Source: Acinetobacter sp. ANC 4558 | GTDB taxonomy: Bacteria > Pseudomonadota > Gammaproteobacteria > Pseudomonadales > Moraxellaceae | Length of the DNA: 64,000 nt | Direction: 5' to 3' | Assembly: GCF_002135375.1 (NCBI RefSeq) | Contig: NZ_NEGH01000005.1 | Location: 6,753-70,752, forward strand | In this document: in pieces, positions 10,128 to 17,612 of the stretch | Numbering within the stretch: position 1 is the first letter of the stretch | Layout: every line of letters begins with the position of its first letter | Notes under the pieces: generated by a model | Told to the model about the DNA's origin: nothing | Database searches by the model: none | What the model saw: the letters and a program-made list of their open reading frames with translations, nothing else | Translations under genes and position numbers: made by a program

Positions 10128-11507
10128 TTAACTTTCGCGTTTCGCACGATTTAACAATTGCTCAAGCAATACCATTGCTTTATCAATTTCAGCACGAGTA
10201 ATTTCAAGGCTTGGGGCAAATGTAATGACATTTTTGTAATAACCACCCACATCAAGAACTAAACCACACTTCTTACCTTCATATTCCAAAGTACCAGACA
10301 AACCGATATCTACCATCTTGTCTAGAAGTTCTTTATTTGGAGTAAAACCATCTACCTGACAAATTTCAGCACGAAGGGCTAGTCCTAAACCATCCACATC
10401 ACCAATTTCAGGATGACGTGATTGAAGATCTTTAATACCTTCTAGGAAATAAGCACCGCTTTCCATAATTTGTTTTTCGTAGTCTTTTTCAGCCAACATC
10501 TTCATGACTTCTAAGCCTACTGCAGTACCAAGTGGGTTAGATGCAAATGTAGAATGTGTAGAACCGACTGGGAATACTTCTGGATTAATCATTTCCTCTT
10601 TCGCCCAAAGACCAGCAAGTGGATTTAGACCATTCGTCAATGCTTTACCAAATACCACAACATCTGGCGTAATGTCGAAATGTTCAAATGACCACAGTTT
10701 ACCTGTACGGTAGAAACCCATTTGAATTTCATCAACAACTAACAAAATACCATGATCATCAAGGACTTTCTTCAAACCTTTATAGAAGTTTTTCGGTGGA
10801 ATAACATAACCACCCGTACCTTGAATCGTTTCAATATAGAATGCTGCAAACTCGCTTTCACGAACTTTAGGATCCCATACACCGTGATATTCCGTTTCAA
10901 ATAAACGTGCAAATTCAACAATTAACTTATCCGCATATTCTTCAGGTGTCATGCCTTTTGGACGACGGAACGGATAAGGAAATGGAACAAAATGTGCACG
11001 CTCACCAAAGTGACCGTAGCGACGGCGATAACGATAACTTGACGTAATTGAAGATGCACCTAACGTACGCCCGTGATATCCACCTTCAAAGGCGAACATA
11101 CGGCTTTTTCCATGCGTGAAGTTACGAACTAACTTCAAAGAGTCTTCGACTGACTGAGAACCACCCACGTTATAATGAATACGCCCTTCTACACCAGTCT
11201 TTTTATAGATGTCTTGTGCAAGAAGCTTACTTAATTCAATTTTAGTTGGGTGTAAATACTGACTTGCAATTTGTGGCAACGTATTAATTTGTTGGATCAA
11301 CGCTTGGTCTAATCTCGGATTTTTATACCCAAAATTCACAGCTGAATACCACATTTGTAGATCTAAATATTCTACACCAGCATCATCATAGACATAACTT
11401 CCCTGACAATCAGTGAAAATTTTAGGTGGATTCACATAATGAACCGTATCACCATGTGAACAATATTTTGCTTCATCAGCTAAAAGCTGTGCTTCATTAA
11501 TAGGCAT
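10128..11507 (-). CDS. Class III PLP-dependent aminotransferase
   Basis: About 459 residues from ATG 11507, chosen over an upstream ATG at 11537 because AGGATC lies eight bases before it. Fold-type I class III motifs: VGGSQSVEDSLKLVR (phosphate loop), the PLP-N1 aspartate in LLVVDEIQMGFYRTG, and the Schiff-base lysine in VVFGKALTNG (about residue 288), followed by STHSTFASNPLG. The family includes ornithine, 4-aminobutyrate, diaminobutyrate and acetylornithine aminotransferases; a terminal amine is usually transferred. First gene of the operon with the acyltransferase and arginase-fold genes. Protection, transamination and deprotection, as in ornithine synthesis, is a chemically sensible reading of these three together, but it is inference. 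Confidence 0.85.
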   Translation of the reverse strand: MPINEAQLLADEAKYCSHGDTVHYVNPPKIFTDCQGSYVYDDAGVEYLDLQMWYSAVNFGYKNPRLDQALIQQINTLPQIASQYLHPTKIELSKLLAQDIYKKTGVEGRIHYNVGGSQSVEDSLKLVRNFTHGKSRMFAFEGGYHGRTLGASSITSSYRYRRRYGHFGERAHFVPFPYPFRRPKGMTPEEYADKLIVEFARLFETEYHGVWDPKVRESEFAAFYIETIQGTGGYVIPPKNFYKGLKKVLDDHGILLVVDEIQMGFYRTGKLWSFEHFDITPDVVVFGKALTNGLNPLAGLWAKEEMINPEVFPVGSTHSTFASNPLGTAVGLEVMKMLAEKDYEKQIMESGAYFLEGIKDLQSRHPEIGDVDGLGLALRAEICQVDGFTPNKELLDKMVDIGLSGTLEYEGKKCGLVLDVGGYYKNVITFAPSLEITRAEIDKAMVLLEQLLNRAKRES

Positions 11508-11626
11508 AAAATAGATCCTAGTTTCCAACGTACTCAATCAAATATATATTGAAGTATTTGACGCTGCCAAATAGCCCATCATATATTTAAATTTCACTTA
11601 AACTATTTAAGCAAATATAAACTTAT

Positions 11627-12403
11627 TTAGAATTGATATAAAGCACCAATGAAAGGCTCAACATCAAATCGATTATCTACAAGTGGACTATTAAACATTT
11701 GATTTGTTAAATAATTAACATCCACTCCTAAAATAATATTCCAACGATCGTTAATAAAATAACTGCTATTTAAAGAAAGATACGGATTAAATGACGATTT
11801 AGGCTTGTACTGGCTCACTCCGCTTAATCTAGATTCATCTTCTGTCACACCATAATAATATTGGTTATATTTCTTATTATTCCAATTTATTCCCAGCTCA
11901 GGATACCACGTCCACTTTCCTGATTTTAATTCAGCCAAGTAAGATGTCGTAATTACTGTACCATGACTCCGCGCTAGAATATCAGAACCCGTCTGTATTT
12001 TAAATCCGCCATAAGGTGTGACATACATGTAACTCGCACCCGCCATAATAGACCAGTTACGTTTTTTTAAATGATGATAGTCATTATCTTTTGGATTAAA
12101 TTGTGTTCCATCATAATATGCATTTATTCTCAATTCATGAGAATCATCTTCAAATAAATATACACCAACCTCTTCTCCTTCAGCATAAACTTTATCATTA
12201 TCATAAAAAAATACGGGCTTAAACGTAATATTAGGATCATTACGATGATTCTTATATGCTTGATAATTAAAGTTTACTGTTCCGCCTACTGATAATTTTG
12301 CATCTGAATCAGCATACGATTGCTGCTGGAAAAAAAATAAAAATAAATAGATATTTGATTTGATCAAAAAAATCATTATTCTTTTGGGAAAATTAAAGAT
12401 CAT
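11627..12403 (-). CDS. MipA/OmpV-family outer membrane protein
   Basis: 258 residues. The N-terminal signal peptide has a long hydrophobic stretch (IYLFLFFFQQQSYADS), with cleavage likely near residue 31. The mature part alternates polar and aromatic residues as in a small beta-barrel and ends in the phenylalanine typical of outer-membrane barrels (IGALYQF). Segments such as HELRINAYYDGTQFNP, YYYGVTEDES and NPYLSLNSSYFINDRW fit the MipA/OmpV family, whose members are linked to the MltA-PBP1b complex or act as small porins. It lies between two divergent operons; whether it belongs to the upstream aminotransferase operon (89 to 120 bases apart) is unclear. Confidence 0.75.
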   Translation of the reverse strand: MIFNFPKRIMIFLIKSNIYLFLFFFQQQSYADSDAKLSVGGTVNFNYQAYKNHRNDPNITFKPVFFYDNDKVYAEGEEVGVYLFEDDSHELRINAYYDGTQFNPKDNDYHHLKKRNWSIMAGASYMYVTPYGGFKIQTGSDILARSHGTVITTSYLAELKSGKWTWYPELGINWNNKKYNQYYYGVTEDESRLSGVSQYKPKSSFNPYLSLNSSYFINDRWNIILGVDVNYLTNQMFNSPLVDNRFDVEPFIGALYQF

Positions 12404-12739
12404 TTCAATATCGCTTTATTTAAATGGTAAATGAAAAAAAGAATTTTATACTTCTATAAAAATATACGCTATAAAAATATAACAATGCGAAACACTTTTA
12501 TTTAAATTAGAAGGTTAAACTATAAAATCTCTCCCATGGTATAGATAAAAGATTCAATTTTCAAAAAGTATTTGTTAGCTATCAACAACGAGCCTATTCG
12601 ATAACCTTGCTGACAACAATCTAATGTATCTTTTTTGTAACATTTGGCGTAAAATGACAATACATTTTATTAAAACCATTAAAATGTTCGATCTTCTTTT
12701 TTTAAAGAAAATTAATACGCCAGTTTTCGTGAGATTTTC
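12404..12739. other. Divergent promoter region
   Basis: 336 AT-rich bases between the starts of the MipA-like gene (minus) and the five-gene operon (plus). It should hold both promoters. I see no clear operator palindrome or ORF in it. Confidence 0.5.
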
Positions 12740-13435
12740 ATGCTCCCAATTTCCTTAAAAACAATTTCGGATCCATCATTACATATTCTTTGTGATTTTG
12801 ATGGCACGATTAGTTTAAATGATACTACTGATATCTTATTGAATAATTTTGCCCAAAATGGTTGGGAAGAGATTGAAGAGCAATGGGAAAAGGGAATTAT
12901 TGGCTCACAATTATGCATGAAAAAGCAAGTCGAGTTATTAGACATGTCACTGGAAGAGTTTCATGAATGTCTAGATAACATTGAGTTAGATTTAGGTTTT
13001 TTAGATCTGCTTCAATTCTGTAACGAAAATAATATTCCTCTAACCATCGTAAGTGATGGCTTAGACCTCGTCATTCAATATCTATTGCAGCGATATCATT
13101 TAAGCCATTTGCCTATTGTATCAAATCGTCTAATTCAAGTGTCTGAACGTCAATGGACACTCCAATTTCCAAATGCAAGTCCACTTTGCGTTGCACAAAG
13201 CGGCACATGTAAATGTAAACTTGCTGAACAATCGCAATCAGAACGTAATATCATTTTGATTGGAGATGGACGTTCAGACTTCTGCCTTGCAAAAAATGCA
13301 GATTTTGTTTTTGCAAAAGCATCACTGATTCGTCACTGTGAAGCTCAGGACATTACTTTTCAAGCCATTCATACCCTTTCTGATGTTAGTGTATATTTAC
13401 AAAAACTCCTTAATTTAGATTTAGCTACAGCATGA
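12740..13435 (+). CDS. HAD-IB family phosphatase (MtnX/SerB-like)
   Basis: 231 residues. Motif I is CDFDGTIS (nucleophile D19, acid D21), motif II IVSDG (S105), and motif III GDGRSD (175-180), preceded by a lysine-bearing CKCKLAE stretch. This is the layout of phosphoserine phosphatase and of MtnX, which removes phosphate from a methionine-salvage intermediate. No other methionine-salvage gene is near, so MtnX itself is unlikely. First gene of a five-gene operon; its stop overlaps the next start (ATGA). In this setting it probably dephosphorylates a pathway intermediate (inference). Confidence 0.8.
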   Translation: MLPISLKTISDPSLHILCDFDGTISLNDTTDILLNNFAQNGWEEIEEQWEKGIIGSQLCMKKQVELLDMSLEEFHECLDNIELDLGFLDLLQFCNENNIPLTIVSDGLDLVIQYLLQRYHLSHLPIVSNRLIQVSERQWTLQFPNASPLCVAQSGTCKCKLAEQSQSERNIILIGDGRSDFCLAKNADFVFAKASLIRHCEAQDITFQAIHTLSDVSVYLQKLLNLDLATA

Positions 13436-14271
13436 TTCAAGACAATACATTCTTTTTAGCTGGCAACCGTATAGGTATTCTGTTAATTCACGGCTTAACT
13501 GGTACTCCCAATGAAGTACGTGGAATTGCACGAACATTTCACCAAAAAGGTTATAGCGTCTATGGTGTACAACTTGCAGGTCACTGTGGTGATATTGATG
13601 ATTTAATTAAAACCACATGGCAAGATTGGTATAAAAGTGTATGTGATGCCGTAGAAAAACTACGTAAAACTACAGACCAAATCTTTGTTGCAGGCTTATC
13701 AATGGGTGCTTTACTGGCCCTTAAATATGCATCAGAACATCAAGTTGATGGCGTAATTAGCTATAGCCCAACTTTTAGATATGATGGTTGGAGCGTACCT
13801 TTATGGTCAAAGGTTCTTGCACCTATTGGCTTACCGATCGTTTCCAAGATTAGCTACTTTAAACATACAACGTTTGATGAAGCTGAACCTTATGGAATAC
13901 AAAATGAAAGTTTACGCCAACGTATCGTAGCTGCAATGAATAGTGGAAATAGTAGTGAAGCTGGACTTCCTGGTAATCCATGGTTTTCCCTACATCAACT
14001 GCAAAAACTCTCCTTAAACGTACGTCAAAATTTAAGCAAAATTACTGCGCCATGCTTATGCTTACATGCCTACAATGATGATATTTCTCATCGTAGAAAT
14101 AGTGAAATTGTTTATAACCATGTTTCAGGTAGTAAGAAATTAATATGGCTATATAATAGTTACCACATGATCACGATAGACAATGACCGCAAACAAGTCA
14201 TTGCCGAATCACTACAGTTTATTCATGAAAATACCCTTCCATCGCTTTTAACTGAAAGTGCATTAACATGA
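13432..14271 (+). CDS. Alpha/beta hydrolase, carboxylesterase (Est30-like)
   Basis: 279 residues. The oxyanion motif HGLTG is at 20-24, the nucleophile elbow GLSMG carries S90, the acid is D216 or D217 (HAYNDDISH) and the base H245 (NSYHMIT). The overall pattern fits the carboxylesterase/lysophospholipase group that includes Bacillus Est30. There is no signal peptide. It overlaps both neighbours by four bases, so it is translationally coupled in the operon. It could hydrolyse or transfer an acyl ester of the operon product; the true substrate is unknown. Confidence 0.8.
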   Translation: MIQDNTFFLAGNRIGILLIHGLTGTPNEVRGIARTFHQKGYSVYGVQLAGHCGDIDDLIKTTWQDWYKSVCDAVEKLRKTTDQIFVAGLSMGALLALKYASEHQVDGVISYSPTFRYDGWSVPLWSKVLAPIGLPIVSKISYFKHTTFDEAEPYGIQNESLRQRIVAAMNSGNSSEAGLPGNPWFSLHQLQKLSLNVRQNLSKITAPCLCLHAYNDDISHRRNSEIVYNHVSGSKKLIWLYNSYHMITIDNDRKQVIAESLQFIHENTLPSLLTESALT

Positions 14272-14627
14272 GTCCAATTGTTATACTCGTTTGGGTTGTC
14301 ACGATTATCGTAGATACGATTGGTCAATTAGCATTTAAAGCTGCTGCAACAGAAAATAAAGATCACAGTGGCTTGGCGCATTGGAAATTCATGCTGAAGC
14401 GTCCTTGGCTTTGGGTGGGAATTATTAGCTATGTTTTAGAATTTATTGTTTGGCTGGCATTCTTGTCCTTTGTTCCTTTATCTGAAGGAGTCATGCTAGG
14501 TAGTATCAATATCGTGGTTATTATGATCGCGGGTCGATTATTTTTTAATGAAAAACTCACCAGAAATCGCATGATTGGTGTCGTTCTTATTACATTAGGC
14601 GTGATGGTCGTAGGGATTGGCACATGA
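14268..14627 (+). CDS. Small multidrug resistance/EamA-type membrane protein, subunit 1
   Basis: 119 residues with four predicted transmembrane helices (IVILVWVVTIIVDTIGQLAF, PWLWVGIISYVLEFIVWLAF, EGVMLGSINIVVIMIAGRLF, IGVVLITLGVMVVGIG). Size and topology match SMR and ArnE/ArnF-type half transporters, which work as paired subunits. It is directly coupled to a second such gene (ATGA overlap), so a heterodimeric exporter or flippase is likely. Next to a DegT-type aminotransferase this resembles the ArnB plus ArnEF logic of lipid-sugar modification, but no sugar-nucleotide genes are present here. Confidence 0.75.
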   Translation: MSPIVILVWVVTIIVDTIGQLAFKAAATENKDHSGLAHWKFMLKRPWLWVGIISYVLEFIVWLAFLSFVPLSEGVMLGSINIVVIMIAGRLFFNEKLTRNRMIGVVLITLGVMVVGIGT

Positions 14628-15016
14628 GATATTTTTATATTATTGGTTTCTGTTCATTACTGGCATTTGATACCTTAGCACAAATTAGTTTTAAGTATGC
14701 ATCTATCCATGCTCTTCCAGTAACCTTTGACATCCCTTGGTTAATTCGTGTTTTTAGCCATCCCTGGATTTATGGTGCTTTTATTGGATATATTGGTGCA
14801 TTTTTCACATGGATGACCCTCTTAAAACATGCACCAGTTGGACCATCTTTTGCAGTTTCACATTTAGAGCTTATTACGGTAACGTTACTTTCAATTTGGT
14901 TATTCAACGAACCATTAACGCTCTCTAAAATCGTGGGTGCAGCACTCATTATTCTTGGTGTTTTATTCTTAGCAAAACAAGAAGAAAATGATGAAAACAT
15001 CAAATCAACTGCATAA
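14624..15016 (+). CDS. Small multidrug resistance/EamA-type membrane protein, subunit 2
   Basis: 130 residues, four transmembrane helices (IIGFCSLLAFDTLAQISF, HPWIYGAFIGYIGAFFTWM, VSHLELITVTLLSIWLF, VGAALIILGVLFLA) and a charged C-terminal tail (KQEENDENIKS). LAQISFKYA near the first helix is typical of SMR/EamA half repeats. It starts inside the previous gene (ATGA), which supports pairing with it as a heterodimer. The transported molecule is unknown, presumably the product of the operon's enzymes. Confidence 0.75.
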   Translation: MRYFYIIGFCSLLAFDTLAQISFKYASIHALPVTFDIPWLIRVFSHPWIYGAFIGYIGAFFTWMTLLKHAPVGPSFAVSHLELITVTLLSIWLFNEPLTLSKIVGAALIILGVLFLAKQEENDENIKSTA

Positions 15017-15033
15017 TCAAGAGTTTAGAATTA

Positions 15034-16236
15034 ATGCGATCTGAACTCCCTCCAACCGCAGGTTTAGCCTTAAACTTTAAAGATTTTTTTGCACATAAAA
15101 ACCATGTATTAGAGCTTCAAATTGCAGAGATTTTAAATATTCCTAAACCTGCTAAAACTTGTTCAGGCACTGTTGCTTTTATTTTAAGCTTACAAGTGTT
15201 AAATGATCTTCAACCAACTAAAAAGCAAGTGATTGTTCCTGCATGGACATGCCCATTGGTTGTACTTGCGATTGAAAAAATTGGATTCACCCCTATTATC
15301 TGCGACTTAGCACCTGATAGTTTACTTTTTGATGAGCAAAAATTACAGCAAGCCATTAATCAACATACTTTAGCGATCGTTGTGACGCATTATGCAGGTC
15401 TGGTTAATTCTTTTCAAAATATTCAGCTTTTAGCGCAACAATACAATTGCTACATTATTGAAGATGCGGCACAAGCAATGGGAGCTCTTGATCAGCAAAT
15501 TAGCGTCGGCTTGCGTGGTGATATTGGCTTTTTTAGTCTTGCATTCGGCAAAGGTTTAACCAGTGCAGAAGGCGGTTTAGTCTTTAGTAAACATGCTGAT
15601 ATTCACCAAAAACTTCATCAAAAAGCACATGAATTGCCATTTTTAAAAAACTGGGAAATAAAACGATCTTTTGAGTTAATTGGCTACGGTTTATTTTATC
15701 ACCCTCAATTTCTACCCATATTCTACGGACACCATCTTCGTCAAGCTTTAAAACAATGTGATGAAATTTCAGCTGTGGGCGATGATTTTGATTTATCCGA
15801 TATCCCTATTCATCAATTGGGCAAATGGCGGAGTCAAGTTGCAGCAAAAGCTGCATTACGCTTACCAAAGCATTGGATGCAACTCAATCAACAAGCACAG
15901 CGTAGAATTAAACAATTACAACAGCTTTCATACTTGAAAGTGTTCAATGAAAACTTCAATACAACAGGCACATTTCCATTTATTTTATTACTGGTTGATC
16001 ATGAAAATCGTTGTCAACGTATTTTAAATGACCTTTGGCAAAGTGGATTAGGTATTACAAAGCTTTTTGTGAGATCAATTCCTAATTACCCCAACCTCAA
16101 TCATTTAAATATCGGCACACCCAATGCGCAGCTTTTTGCAGCACGTAGTTTTAGTATTAGCAATACGCTTTGGATGACAGATGAACATTTTGAAATTATT
16201 TTAAATATTTTAAAAAAGCATGATGATACTTTTTAA
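15034..16236 (+). CDS. DegT/DnrJ/EryC1/StrS-family aminotransferase
   Basis: 400 residues. The PLP-binding features are SGTVAF (44-49), PAWTCP (69-74), D144 in EDAAQA (144-148) and the Schiff-base lysine K173 in FFSLAFGKGLTSAEGG. Members convert keto-sugars or other ketones to amines in making amino-sugars, lipid decorations and secondary metabolites. The family is usually found with sugar-nucleotide enzymes, but none is in this window. It starts 17 bases after the second small transporter gene and ends the operon. With the class III enzyme 5 kb away, this locus encodes two different aminotransferases, which suggests a diaminated product (inference). Confidence 0.85.
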   Translation: MRSELPPTAGLALNFKDFFAHKNHVLELQIAEILNIPKPAKTCSGTVAFILSLQVLNDLQPTKKQVIVPAWTCPLVVLAIEKIGFTPIICDLAPDSLLFDEQKLQQAINQHTLAIVVTHYAGLVNSFQNIQLLAQQYNCYIIEDAAQAMGALDQQISVGLRGDIGFFSLAFGKGLTSAEGGLVFSKHADIHQKLHQKAHELPFLKNWEIKRSFELIGYGLFYHPQFLPIFYGHHLRQALKQCDEISAVGDDFDLSDIPIHQLGKWRSQVAAKAALRLPKHWMQLNQQAQRRIKQLQQLSYLKVFNENFNTTGTFPFILLLVDHENRCQRILNDLWQSGLGITKLFVRSIPNYPNLNHLNIGTPNAQLFAARSFSISNTLWMTDEHFEIILNILKKHDDTF

Positions 16237-16366
16237 TACCATGACCTAAACTCACTCATATGCCTCAACAGATCACTCTATTTTAAAGCTTAAGGCGCAT
16301 ATAAAATTGTATTCCTCTATCATTTTTAAAAGTGATACAAAGTATATGAATTATATAAAATATTAT

Positions 16367-16383
16367 TTGATAATGATTATCAA
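16367..16383. promoter_or_regulatory. Fur box upstream of secreted esterase
   Basis: TTGATAAT-G-ATTATCAA is a perfect 8-bp dyad with one central base, very close to the GATAATGATAATCATTATC Fur consensus. It lies 43 bases before the esterase ATG, so the gene should be repressed when iron is plentiful. Confidence 0.85.
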
Positions 16384-16426
16384 TTGTGTATAGTGTAAGC
16401 GACTTTATGTATCCTCAATTTCCCCC

Positions 16427-17341
16427 ATGTCAAATCTTTTCAAAAAAACACTTGGTTATGCTTTCAGTGCTTTAATTACAGTAGGTTTATGCACCACAAT
16501 CTATGCAAAACCTGAAATAAAACCTTTAGAAGCAAATATTGCAGAATTAGGCTCTGAATATTATGATTTTAAAGTCAAAGAATTTCAGTCAAAAGATCGA
16601 CAAAGAACATATAAAGTTTGGCTTGGTGTTCCAAAAACAATAACCAATAAACAATATGAGTTTTATTCCATCTTTATGTTAGATGGCAATTCAGCAATGT
16701 CTCATTTAAAAGAAGATACATTAAAATCATTAACGGAACAAAATGCACCCGTCTTGGTTGCAATTGGTTATAAAACCAATCTACCATTTGAAAGTACATT
16801 AAGATCTTTGGATTACACGCCTGCTGAAAAAGCATCAGCCAAACCTGCTCCAGATCCGCGAAACCCTGAACGGATGAGTGGTGGAAGTGCGGCGTTTCAA
16901 AAGATTATTATTCAAGAAATTGCACCTTGGGTCGAACAGAATGTTAAATTAGATGCAAATAATAGAGCCATTTGGGGCCATTCATATGGTGGATTATTTG
17001 TCTTAGATAGCTTACTAAACACAGACTACTTTAGTCATTATTTTGCTGCAAGCCCGTCACTGTCTTGGGCAGATCAACGAATTATCAATAAAATCCAAAC
17101 CATTAAAATTAACCAACCCACAAAGAAACATGTACTACTCATGGAAGGTGATATTTTTGCAGATTCAAGCGACAAGCAAAGTCCAAATTTTGATTCGAAT
17201 GGTATAAATAATAATAGAAAAATTCTTTCAATTTTTAATCAACAAGGTGTCGATGCTAAGTTTTTGATTTATCCTAATCTAAAACATGGCGAAGTATTTA
17301 AAGCATCACTTATTGATATATTATTAAATAAATTTTATTAG
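16427..17341 (+). CDS. Secreted alpha/beta esterase (PF00756 type, probable siderophore esterase)
   Basis: 304 residues with a signal peptide (hydrophobic core YAFSALITVGLCTTI, cleavage after IYA-K). The fold is the putative-esterase group (BesA/IroE/Fes): FMLDGNSAM near the N-terminal sheet, ALIAIGY-like segment, the nucleophile elbow GHSYGG (about residue 185) and C-terminal histidine in NLKHGEV. The Fur box just upstream links it to iron supply, and periplasmic IroE-type enzymes hydrolyse catecholate siderophores or their iron complexes. No siderophore synthesis or receptor gene is adjacent, so the substrate could be imported xenosiderophore (inference). It stands alone as a transcription unit. 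Confidence 0.75.
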   Translation: MSNLFKKTLGYAFSALITVGLCTTIYAKPEIKPLEANIAELGSEYYDFKVKEFQSKDRQRTYKVWLGVPKTITNKQYEFYSIFMLDGNSAMSHLKEDTLKSLTEQNAPVLVAIGYKTNLPFESTLRSLDYTPAEKASAKPAPDPRNPERMSGGSAAFQKIIIQEIAPWVEQNVKLDANNRAIWGHSYGGLFVLDSLLNTDYFSHYFAASPSLSWADQRIINKIQTIKINQPTKKHVLLMEGDIFADSSDKQSPNFDSNGINNNRKILSIFNQQGVDAKFLIYPNLKHGEVFKASLIDILLNKFY

Positions 17342-17353
17342 ATTTTTATCATT

Positions 17354-17367
17354 CATATTCGAATATG
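17354..17367. repeat. Perfect 14-bp palindrome after the esterase gene
   Basis: CATATTCGAATATG, 13 bases downstream of the esterase stop. No role is apparent. Confidence 0.35.
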
Positions 17368-17390
17368 TACTCAGATATAAGTCATCCGCT

Positions 17391-17429
17391 GATCAGGGCA
17401 TTTTTTATAATGAGGAAAATGCGCTGATC
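17391..17429. terminator. Long hairpin downstream of esterase gene
   Basis: GATCAGGGCATTTT (17391-17404) pairs with AAAATGCGCTGATC (17416-17429) except for one G-G opposition, around an 11-base loop. The U run after it is weak (TTTAAAA), so it may protect mRNA 3' ends as much as terminate. Confidence 0.6.
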
Positions 17430-17612
17430 TTTAAAATTTAGCAAATACAATATATTCAGAAAATCTCATACTTCTTTTTTATAGTATTGTTCATCTTATT
17501 CTAATGTAAATATTCAAGCAATATACATAAATATTCTTGATATTTTTTAATCCTCGTATAATATTTAGTCCCTCTTCTGAGCTCTTTCCTTTTTGGTGCG
17601 AGTTTTTTGTTT

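Noticed and set aside
10504..10713. Small plus-strand ORF inside the class III aminotransferase gene
   Set aside because: Antisense shadow with no ribosome site or domain.
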